DNA from: Botrytis cinerea B05.10
Lineage: Eukaryota; Ascomycota; Leotiomycetes; Helotiales; Sclerotiniaceae
DNA: 64,000 nucleotides
NCBI RefSeq assembly: GCF_000143535.2
Contig: NC_037321.1
Span: 992,001-1,056,000, forward strand
Direction: 5' to 3'
In this document: positions 55,557 to 64,000 of the stretch, one piece after another
Numbering within the stretch: the first letter of the stretch is position 1
Layout of the letters: every line of letters begins with the position of its first letter
Notes under the pieces: generated by a model
The model's database searches: none
What the model was told of the DNA's origin: nothing
What the model saw: only the letters and a program-made list of their open reading frames with translations
Made by a program: the position numbers and the translations under genes

Positions 55557-56539
55557 GTTATTTTTTTTATGAGTTTGTAACTGCGTGATTAGGGAATGAG
55601 AAACAGAATTCGAGAGTTTGAGATGGACTTGATTTGATTTGATGGATGTTTGGTGTGTGAGCGAGTATCCAGGGTGGCTGGCTGGATGGATGGGTGGATG
55701 GATGGAGAGAAGTGCTGAAGAGAGGAGAAGGAAAGAGATGAGGATGAGAATGAGGGTGTATGATGTTGCAGTGAAGAGGTCCAAAGGGGGGAGGGGGAGG
55801 GGGTTGAGGTAGAAAGTAGAGGTATATTGATCTTGAGGGGTAGATACCAGACAGCTGGGGTGGATGTTTGTCGCTTTTCATGTTTCTTCTTAGATATCAC
55901 TTGATATCTGAAGTTTTGTTTTGATTGGTTGAAATATTTGTCTTGTGTATTAAGTGAGGGTTGATTTTGCTGTGCGTAGGTGAGTAATGTAAGATGATGC
56001 TTCTTTGGTTATCGTGTTGAATTTTAAGTTGGTGCTTTCTAATTATGTCCTCGGAAATCTTACTTGAGGTCTTGGAAAGTCTTGTAGATGATAATGACAC
56101 GAGATATGTAAAGTTATTGGGCGATCAGAAGAGTTATCATGAGGATGAGGCTTCGACTGGCTGAATGTAGGAGGAAACCGGGGATTTTGGAAAGTAGTTG
56201 TGATTGATTAATATAAGAAGATCAACCATAGGGCTTTCGAAATATTTCAGGGCGGAAAGAGAATCACAAGAAAGCTAGTTCTTAAAGGCACTTCTAGACT
56301 CTGGAGAGAATTTTGAATCACATAATCACATTATGGAGTAAAGTACAATTTTCCACAACACCAAAATGTACGTGATTTCTATGGAGATATAAAGGGCCGG
56401 AGAAATACACATATGATAACTTTCTCACAGGTTTCAAAAGACCGGCAAGAATACTAACGTATCTTTTGCGTGTCATGTGGAAAGCTATCCGGTTTTGACC
56501 AACGATGAAATGTTCCAATTTTCCCATTAAATACTCTTC

Positions 56540-57877
56540 CTACCAATCCATTTCCTCCATATCCCAAGGGAACTCATCATCCTCTACTTCAGTACATAGG
56601 AACGTGTGTTCAAAGACACTATCCTTCCTCCCCGGAATCTCACCTGTACAGCCTAAAGTAAGATTATTTTTGAGTAGATCTGGCATAAAATCACCTAGAT
56701 CCTTTGTCTCCTCGTTCGGAGAAAGACTGTAGAATGGATTTTCATCCCATAGAGCTCTGTACATCGGAAGATATTCACCGATCAATGTTCTCGGGGAAGC
56801 ATATTGAGCAATCTTGTGAAGTGTAATTTCTTCCTCAACAAGAGCCCGAAATAATGCAATTTGGGATTTGGAAAGAGTCTCATACAAGAAACTAAGCTTG
56901 ATTCGCACAAGTTTATATAACTCTTGGTCTTCTTTGATCATCTCCTTCTCAGGATCTGGGAGAAAATCCCACCTCCCAACTGTATGGATCAAACATTCTC
57001 TGAAAAGCACCCCGTTGCGAAGTTTGCGGGCTAACAAAAGCAAGGATACAGAGTTATCATGAATTTCGCATCCTTGGGCATCGTATATCGATATCATGGG
57101 TGAGATTTCAAACATACTACTCTTGAACAAAGCTCCAGTCAAGGTTGCTGAAACCACTGGCAGGGCGCAATGGTAATCTGCCAAGCGTGTGAGTCTTTCG
57201 AGCTCGTCTGCAGTCTCAATCTTGTATCTTTTCGAATGGATCGCACAAAGGAGTTTTCGAACAGCTTCGATTTCTTTCTCCGGCCCATCGATAACGGCTA
57301 TCTTCTGGTCTGTTATCTCTGGCGACTATGATTTGAGAGTTAGCATTTAGTGTTTGTGTCAAGAAGTTTGCGGGAAACAAACATCTGAAGCTGGCATCAA
57401 AGCCCAGCTTCCATCTTCGTCAATGACAGAGCAATAGTCGTATTTGAATAACGCAGATGCAGGGGCAGGTGATTTGTCAGCCTAAAATATGAGAGTTAGT
57501 GGAAGTTGATCAAGGAAAACCTTGGAATGAAAACAATGAATTCAATTTTATCGTCTGTTAAACGCGTTTGCTCGCAGTGCCTGATGATGTTTGACATTGG
57601 ATCTTCTCGAAGGAGTGAAACAAGCTCTCAGAAACGACTATTCAAGAGGACTTATAAGATAAGAGAAATCAGTAAAACTCACTGAATTAAGAAACTTGCG
57701 GAAATAATTAGAGTGATGTTTGAGGCCAGAAGAATGCAAATGGAATTGCTGTCGGAATACTGTAAATCGTGTATCGGCATTGACACCTCTCGCAAGAAAA
57801 ATGATAGGTGATGGAAGCCCTTGTTGTGCAGGTTCTAGATCTTCGCCGTGCTTCCTTTTCTTGTTTTGTTGCGCCAT
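56540..57877 (-). CDS. BTB/POZ-domain-like protein
   Basis: Three minus-strand exons, 57877-57683, 57481-57383 and 57325-56540, give 359 residues. Introns are 201 nt (GTGAGT...TTTTAG) and 57 nt (GTTTGT...CATAG), and frame is kept at both joins. The N-terminal part has the BTB order. A first strand precedes TVFRQQFHLHSSGLKHHSNY and FRKFLN, then IAVIDGPEKEIEAVRKLLCA and IHSKRYKIETADELERLTRL. A following helix, ADYHCALPVVSATLTGALF, is typical of fungal BTB proteins. The C-terminal half is helical and ends in FLCTEVEDDEFPWDMEEMDW. Such proteins often bind Cul3 or dimerise, but no partner domain is seen, so the function is unknown. A decayed relative lies 0.6 kb away (58,470-59,069). The start Met at 57877 precedes a basic KKRKH stretch. 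Confidence 0.75.
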
Positions 57878-58469
57878 TTTGATGAAAAATTTCCAGTGTT
57901 GATTTGTCGTTGTTCGAGTATTTAGAAGGAATTGGCTCGATTGGAGTACCGGCAAAGTTATCTTACCTCAATACCACGTGCTAGGAAACTTGGCAAGTGA
58001 TAGTGAGTCGCTCCTACGGTGAGCTTCACCCTTTGAAATCTCAAGGTAATGGCATCAAAGCTCCTGGGTAATCTTATGGGCTAAACATCCATCATACAAT
58101 GTCAAGAACTCTGAATTAATGGCTATTTAGTATACGTATCTACCCAAATAGTTGCATCCTTTGTTAGTCACGTGGATTTGAATTCCAAACCACACGCTCT
58201 AGTTTACTTCGCTTGGATTGACAGTATACACATATTCAGGTGTATGTATGCTATTTTCAGCACGTTAATGAGTATTATTTACCGATATATGTCAAGTGAT
58301 CTATTCAGCTGCTCCCAATTCCTCGCACCTCTTAATACCGGGTCATTGCTAGTTTGCGAGAAGACTGTGTAATCAAACCTTCAGAGAAATGCTCACTATC
58401 AAAAAAACAAGCCAGTTCTAGGATGTTGAATAGCTTCCATTTTAGTTGGAATAAGGATCAGCTAGCGAA
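57878..58469. other. intergenic region between BTB gene and relic
   Basis: Promoter side of the BTB gene, with no gene recognised. The 5' half of the relic's ancestor should lie here if it was ever present, but no BTB-like reading is visible in any frame. Confidence 0.45.
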
Positions 58470-59069
58470 GGATTGTGACGCCATGATATTCATCGCGCAC
58501 AAGCTTAGAAATTCCGTTTTTTTCTGCGAGTGTCTAGTTCACACTTTGGTTAATTGAAAGGATAAGGACACTTTCAAGTTTCCTCGTACTCGAAAAGGTG
58601 AAACCATCCGCGGCTTTATCGAAGCAAAGTTCTCTCGAATTTGCAAAATGATCGATGGGTTGGAGTGTACATTCTTGGTTGAGGCTATACTGACCAAATA
58701 TTCGCGGGATAAACCTGAACTAAGACGCATATTGAAAGCAGCTGAGCAAGACTTTATTCCTTCTAAACATGATCCAAAAATTGCAATTGCATTCTGGAAA
58801 AACTTGAGCGCAGAATTAGCTCACATGTGCGAGGTTGCAGATATTCTCGAGTCTGAAATAGATCGCTTGTTGGCCAACAATCTTGTATTTGATCGTGCCA
58901 ATGACGGACCTGGCGAAGGTTGTTATGAGCATTGCTTCCTCTGCACCAAGATCGCCGACGATGAAATGCCTGTAAGTTCACGCCTTTAAACTCTGCACTA
59001 CCTGTACTTAAACATAATGAAACTAACATGATGTATCTACAGCGGGATGCTACGGCTCTAGACTGGTAG
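58470..59069 (+). pseudogene. truncated BTB-family paralogue with in-frame stop
   Basis: The reading resembles the C-terminal half of the neighbouring intact BTB protein. MIFIAHKLRNSVFFCECLVHT parallels LLLLARKLRNGVLFRECLIHT, and GCYEHCFLCTKIADDEMP then RDATALDW parallels FEHTFLCTEVEDDEFP...EEMDW. A TGA at 58555-58557 sits where the relative has Trp (HTVGRW), so a TGG-to-TGA change is likely. Reading continues in the same frame to 58971. A GTAAGT intron (58972-59042, TACAG) precedes the last nine codons. The N-terminal BTB half is absent. It lies in opposite orientation to the intact gene. An alternative is a short expressed protein starting at the ATG at 58648. Confidence 0.7.
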
Positions 59070-61519
59070 ACAATGAATATATAAGTCACCAGAAGAACAC
59101 ACAGGTAGAATGAATGTGGGAAGATGAAAAACAAGCTGAGGGTAAAGTTTTGACTGGGGAATCTGTTGCAAATTGGAATTTAGGATATTTCATTGTTAAT
59201 TTTTGTACTGTTCACCAGGATGCTATTCGTTACAAGAAGACTGCGACAGCAGGTATTATTTTTGCAAGCCACAGGTTGTGATTCCTTATGACAGATCAAT
59301 TACATTCATGTTCACCCACATGTACACTGCCCAGCATCCAAGTCAAGTCATTATGCAAAGTATCGTTGTTCTTATGAATCCCGAAAGGTCATCGTAAGCT
59401 CATAAGTCGTAAGTGGCGAGCTAACATCTAAGTAATAATTCCCGATTACCACCATAGTCTGCATGCAGCTCCCCATGTTGAATCACCACTACTTAATGAG
59501 CACCCCAAGCGTGAAACTCGCGCCCAGGACGAAACACAGAACACATAACATAGAGAATTTTCATGTAAATTTATATATAAATTCCACCAATAAAGTGACA
59601 AAGGAATCTTCTAAAGTTTTGGAAGATGGTAGGGATCTCTTTAAGATATTGTCCTATGTTTCCTCATGTGCGAGAAACTATCTAGATCCCTGTATAGATA
59701 TGCAACAAAACGAGGACTATTTTGAATCATACTCAAGCTACTATGCGAACGAAGTCTGGCTATCAGGTAATATAACGAATAGCTTTCTACTAGCTTCTCA
59801 AGATCCGCACACCATACTTAAACCTAGAAAACGCATTGCCTGTACAGATCCTTGTACAGACATGCAACAACTGAATTGGATTTCGAATTTGCATTAAAGT
59901 TTATGAAAAGATCAAAGAGAACTCTCTGGCCAACACCTACTAGCGCCAACCTAATTTCTCATCGGAGTGCTAAACTACTTTTGCGGTTCTGAGCACGCAT
60001 ATAGTTTCTCTCTGACAAGAGCACCGACACATATCCCTGTACAGATATGCAACAAATGGGAACATCTCCATACCATTTTAGTTTCCATCCTGGACTGCAT
60101 GCGGGGTTGGCAGGGATTGAGACCATCTATGACTTAGGTGGCCGGTTACTAGTAACTAGCTTCCCTTGAGCTTTTAGCCAACGTGCTAAGATCGCCCCGT
60201 ACTGGCTGGGCATTCGACAACTCGTCTGTAATATCTCGTACCCCACCCTGTCCAGATATGCAACAGAACGATCTCGATAGCAAATGGGGAAGATGCTTGT
60301 GGTTCGGTGGAGTGATTCCCCGCATTTGTTCCTGGCTTGACCTATGGAAAACAATTCTGGTTTGGTGTTTTGACACACTTGCATTTACTACCGGTAAATT
60401 CTTGCAATCTTGCGTTGGATTGAAATCCAGCCATCTTGGTTTTGTCATTAGTGGAGTGCAGCGGATGGTAGTGGTAGCTTCTGATAGAAATCCAAGTATC
60501 AATTGGAACTCTTGATTTTGCCGCAGAACCCAGGTTTGGAACGAGCTGTGGCAGATTGAGATGAATTTCAAACCTATCAGCCCTTATCGGTCAAAGGCTG
60601 TAAGAAGAGCTTGGGGTAGACGGTCTTAAACCCTTGAATAAGTATTTAAGAATGGTGAGAGGGGAGATATCCGTCTTCGTTATCATTGTATATATTTCTT
60701 TTACATGCCTAGATATCGGCATTGCTTTTCCCTGAATTCTAATTGGACGATCTTGAGAATACAATTCCCGTGCTCTTGATCTTCCTATCCTATTTATTGA
60801 AACTTTGGTTGGGGTATCATGCCTTGTGTTTTTGAATCAATGATCTTGAATGATTGGACGAGTATTCAATAATGTCAAACTGGAGAATGGTGATGCGTGT
60901 ACCATCATCACATCTACAATCTCATCTCTCTAGCCTGCCCCTCGTTTCTCGCTAGATAGTTAAACATGTTCGCCTCTAATTATCTCTAAAATATGATGAA
61001 ACAAAGGGTACTGAAACACATAATGTAGTGTGAGGTTTTCATAACATCGGAATTTCTGTATTCAATGTACAGCCATGTACAAATGAAACTAAGATTGCTT
61101 TTATCAAGATTGTATGATAGTCTCAACACGATGCTTAGACCAGAAAGGTTAAGTCTCACCAGATGGCAGGCCCCAACGCTGACTTCTGGGCGGATCTGTC
61201 CAATTAAGCATCCGGAAATGGTCGTAGAAGAACGCAATACTAGAGTTACCATCCCAATGTTGAGTTTCCCAACAACAGGAGCCCCCAAGTAATATTTTCT
61301 GTAGGCGCTTACCCCAGAGATCCATCAGCGTCCAACTACATATCCTCGGGTCTGTATCCTGGCTTCCAACTCACAGCCACAATTGCAACTTGTTGGAAGC
61401 GGAAGAATATACTTTAAGAAGGGTTGTCTCAGTTTGCAGTAGCCCCATTCTAAGACTTCCTCAGCTCAAAACTAAGCATAAAATACTCCCCTTCTTTAAA
61501 ACCTCCCTAGTTTTTACTG
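59070..61519. other. intergenic region with dispersed repeat
   Basis: 2.45 kb with no intact gene. The four-copy 22-23 bp repeat at 59,686-60,266 is the only clear structure. Frames of 60-144 codons (for example 59,463-59,897) are open but show no family and include two of the repeats. Confidence 0.5.
59686..60266 (+). repeat. dispersed 22-23-bp direct repeat, four copies
   Basis: Near-identical copies lie at 59,686-59,708, 59,848-59,870, 60,033-60,055 and 60,245-60,266, all in the same orientation, 162, 185 and 212 nt apart. The shared core is CCCTGTACAGATATGCAACA with one to three mismatches per copy. The sequence between copies is not obviously related. Copies one and two share a reading frame (DPCxDMQQ); the others do not. 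Confidence 0.85.
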
Positions 61520-61984
61520 ATGCCTTCCGTCATATTCATTGCCGTACTCTTCGGTCTTTCAAATCTCGTTTCTTCTGTTCCCACATGTGCAGATTGTGAG
61601 GGATGGACAACACGCTCTATGAGTACCCCGGCGTACCTCATTACTAATTTCAAAATGGCATGTGCCGGTGGAACTTTTCTCAAATGTACTGGTGAAGCGC
61701 CATACTCTATGATAATAAATTACACACCTCCTGATGCCAACAAAGAAGAGCAAGGTCCAGCGGTGTTTGATGCGTTGTGCTCTGGATTGACTGGTTCCAC
61801 GACGGACTATGTGGCATGCGATGCTCCATATAGCTGGGTAACTACTGCGATTGGGGATGCTGGATATGTAAAGATTAGGATGGAGTTTGAGGCGAATGGA
61901 CATCGTTGGGATGGTAAAGGGGCGTATTCCATAGAGGGAGTTGAAGATAGTTTTCTGATAATGCCGGATTTGTCGAGGGATTAG
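61520..61984 (+). CDS. small cysteine-containing secreted protein, effector-like
   Basis: One exon, 154 residues, with a signal peptide at about 1-19 (MPSVIFIAVLFGLSNLVSS). The mature part has six cysteines (PTCADCEGW, MACAGG, LKCTG, ALCSG, VACDAP), suggesting disulfide bonds. It contains beta-strand-like stretches (YSMIINYTPPD, WVTTAIGDAGYVKIRMEFEA) and one N-glycosylation site (NYT). No transmembrane segment or GPI signal is seen. I do not recognise a family. The profile (short, secreted, six Cys, isolated in gene-poor DNA) is that of many fungal effector candidates, but nothing shows a host role. The start is set by the signal peptide. The gene stands alone, 2.45 kb from the BTB relic and 0.9 kb from the histidinol-phosphatase gene. 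Confidence 0.72.
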   Translation: MPSVIFIAVLFGLSNLVSSVPTCADCEGWTTRSMSTPAYLITNFKMACAGGTFLKCTGEAPYSMIINYTPPDANKEEQGPAVFDALCSGLTGSTTDYVACDAPYSWVTTAIGDAGYVKIRMEFEANGHRWDGKGAYSIEGVEDSFLIMPDLSRD

Positions 61985-62884
61985 ATCAAACTTTAGTAAT
62001 CTATGTTAGGAAAGACTTCTTTGGTGGTTGAAACAAACGTTAGAGTTGGAGGACTTTTGGGAGTTATATTATTTAGAAGAACCGGCTTCGTCGCACTTAA
62101 AATCGACATATCCAAGTTTCAACTTTCAACTAACATGTTCAAACTCTGCCCTACGCAGGATGAGACTTCTTCAAAGCCATTTTCCAACCCTAGGTCCGTG
62201 GAAGGATAACCTGTGCGTGAACCAAGCTCTATTCTTCATCCTCCATTCGAGAGGTGCGAATCAGTTTAAATAACCGATCCTTCCGAAGGAGCAATCGATT
62301 ACCTCGTTCTGAAAGAAATCTCGACCTTTCCTGGTTGACAGCCATATATTCGTTCCGGCCGGTTAATTGGAGGTCCACACGATACCATTGCGCTAAACAC
62401 CCAATGTTACCATGCAAAGCAGGTCGAAGTTAGTAAATGACTCCAAGAACTTGAAGAGTTTCATCTTATATATATATCTCCATAAATTCTAGGATCACGT
62501 GTGACCGCCCTGGCCCAGCTTACCTGTGATTTGGCGTGCCATGTGAAGTGCAAATGATTGGTCAATTTATCACCCCACGTTGATAATCCAGATTATGGTA
62601 TTGGGTTGAGTTGGGTTGGGTGTCTCTATCTCTCTTATCACTCGGGGTACGATATTTTTATATTGCTAGGTTACATTGAGGCTATATATTTCATATATAC
62701 TCGAGTACTTCGTCCATACCTCCTTGTCACTCATTTTCTGAGTTGTAACTGAACCTGCTTCTTTGCATCACTTGCGTCGAACGCTAGCCAGCAAACCTCT
62801 GCATCATCATTTTCAAAATTGGAAAATTCAAACACTACATCTATTCCTCACTCAAGCCCTACCAAATATACATACCTCTTCATC
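61985..62884. other. intergenic region upstream of histidinol-phosphatase
   Basis: 900 bp with no recognised gene. A CACGTG E-box lies near 62,497, and the last 200 nt are T/C-rich leader-like sequence. I saw no exact TGASTCA amino-acid-control site. Confidence 0.5.
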
Positions 62885-63920
62885 ATGGCATTCTCAATGC
62901 ATAGCCACTCTGGGCAGTTTTGTCCTGGCCACGCAAAAGATACACTCGAACAAGTGATTCAAATGGCCATTTCTCGAGGCATGCAAACCTTTGCATTAAC
63001 AGAGCACATGCCCCGGAACTCAAATTCTGATTTATATCCCGAAGAAGTACATTTTGACATTCCCTCTTCCACTTCATCTGCAACACAGTCTAACAAGTCT
63101 AGGTCGAAGCCGGCGATGATGTAGCTCGGTTCGTTCCCAGACACGAAGCTTATCTCGTTGAAGCCACTCGTCTTCGCGAAAAATACAAGAATGAACTCAA
63201 TATTCTTATAGGCTTTGAAGGAGAATGGATTCGATCGGATTATGGGCCTTTGATCAAAGATCTTGCCTCGAATCCTCTCATCGATTTCTTCATTGGTTCA
63301 ATACATCACGTGAATGAAATTCCTATTGATTACGACGCTGCATTATATGCCAAAGCGATTGAGAAATCAGGAGGCTCGGAGGAGAAATTATATGAAGACT
63401 ATTTTGAGCAGCAGTATGAATTGTTGCAGACCCTGAAACCGAAGGTGGTGGGTCATTTCGATTTGATTCGATTATTGAGTGAGAATCCAGATAGAGATTT
63501 GACTGAGTGGAAAGGAGTTTGGGATATGGTCTTGAGAAATTTGCTGGAGGTGGTGAAGTATGGAGGGTTGTTGGAAATTAATACTAGTGCATTGAGAAAA
63601 GGATTGAAGGAGCCATATCCGGGAAGACAGATCTGTGAGGTATGTATTACACGTGTAAGGATGTGATGGAGGAGATTCTGACAGATTTATAGGCATACAT
63701 ACGATTTGGCGGCAAGTTCACGATGTCTGATGACAGTCATGGCATTGGGCATGTAGGAACAAATTTTGTTAAGGCGATAGATTATATAGAATCTCTCGGG
63801 GTTGAAGAGCTTTATACCTTCGAGCGGACTACTTTGGTTGGATCAAATGGGGTCAATCAAACTTTGGGCTTGAAGAGTGTAACTTTATCAAGCGTGAAGG
63901 AAACTTTCATCCCGGGTTGA
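62885..63920 (+). CDS. HIS2: histidinol-phosphatase (PHP family)
   Basis: Three exons, 62885-63046, 63103-63639 and 63693-63920, encode 308 residues. The 56-nt intron 63047-63102 (GTACAT, branch CTAAC, GTCTAG) joins LYPEE to VEAGDD. The second intron has GTATGT and TTATAG borders. The enzyme dephosphorylates histidinol phosphate in histidine synthesis. PHP metal-site motifs are visible: MHSHSG (H6, H8), TEHMPR (H41), GFEGEW (E93/E95), GSIHHV (H122, H123), GHFDLIRLL and DDSHGIGH in the last exon. Length fits yeast His2 (about 335). Cytosolic; no targeting signal. The reading frame would break at 63,121 without the first intron, so that intron is well supported. Confidence 0.95.
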
Positions 63921-64000
63921 TTCATGGGTTTTAGGCAGTTCTATATCATTCAAACCACGTTAATATGGCACACATGTTCTCAGGTATAATACTATTATGT

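Larger units (their letters stand above)
54337..56539. other. intergenic region full of short tandem repeats
   Basis: 2.2 kb between the Whi5-like gene (plus) and the BTB gene (minus), convergent. Much of 54,700-55,850 is G/T-rich low-complexity DNA with at least six different microsatellites. Long minus frames there (55,067-55,900) are made of repeats and are not genes. Confidence 0.6.

Noticed and set aside
55067..55900. Several minus frames of about 100 codons rich in His, Pro, Ser and Thr
   Set aside because: They are translations of microsatellite DNA, with no conserved segment.
62003..62273. Two overlapping plus frames after the secreted-protein gene
   Set aside because: Probably 3' untranslated sequence; no motif and poor start contexts.
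1..64000. tRNA and rRNA genes
   Set aside because: I looked for the GGTTCGAATCC-type B box with a paired acceptor stem and found no convincing match; 5S and snRNA genes were not recognised by eye either.

Overview
The window is a piece of a filamentous ascomycete chromosome. Most genes carry short spliceosomal introns (48-117 nt; three are about 140-200 nt) with GTAAGT/GTGAGT/GTATGT-type donors and CTAAC/CTGAC-like branch sites. Gene spacing is 0.2-2 kb, genes lie on both strands, and there are no operons. The gene content (fungal cellobiose dehydrogenase, HET-domain relic, Whi5-like repressor, Fta1, Dbp7, secreted small proteins) fits Pezizomycotina. A Leotiomycete such as Botrytis/Sclerotinia is my guess from overall style, not something the sequence proves.

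Layout, left half. 0.3-5.1 kb: a TCAB1/WRAP53-type WD40 gene convergent with a long gene ending in an XPF-nuclease-like domain (candidate Zip2/SHOC1 meiotic factor). 6.7-9.1 kb: secreted cellobiose dehydrogenase. 11.2-12.4 kb: TauD-type dioxygenase. 13.0-16.2 kb: divergent NUP49 and FIP1 (nuclear pore and mRNA 3' end formation). 16.2-22.2 kb: a 6 kb stretch without a clear intact gene, holding a decayed gene, splice-signal clusters, a hairpin and a duplicated leader segment. 22.3-24.5 kb: a four-exon nuclear-looking protein of unknown family. 26.1-28.3 kb: divergent HAD phosphatase and TTC1-like TPR co-chaperone genes. 30.0-32.0 kb: a small membrane protein and a XAP5/FAM50 splicing-factor gene.

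Layout, right half. 33.0-35.8 kb: a two-HKD phospholipase-D-like protein. 36.8-38.3 kb: an F-box-like protein. 39.5-40.6 kb: a HET-domain pseudogene with an internal deletion. 40.8-44.9 kb: divergent DBP7 (ribosome biogenesis helicase) and pantothenate synthetase. 46.8-47.5 kb: a secreted Ser/Ala-rich protein. 49.7-50.7 kb: Fta1/CENP-L kinetochore protein. 52.8-54.3 kb: Whi5-like G1/S repressor, flanked on both sides by microsatellite-rich DNA. 56.5-59.1 kb: an intact BTB gene and a truncated, nonsense-bearing paralogue. 59.7-60.3 kb: a four-copy dispersed 22-23 bp repeat. 61.5-62.0 kb: a small cysteine-bearing secreted protein. 62.9-63.9 kb: histidinol-phosphatase.

Most intact genes are housekeeping genes with no shared pathway. 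The unusual material is in the gaps: at least three decayed genes (17.3-17.9, 39.5-40.6 and 58.5-59.1 kb; a fourth is possible at 45.5-46.0 kb), a dispersed repeat next to the BTB relic and a candidate effector, and several fast-evolving secreted or low-complexity proteins. All exon borders are my own splice readings (GT..AG with frame preserved) and were not checked against transcripts.
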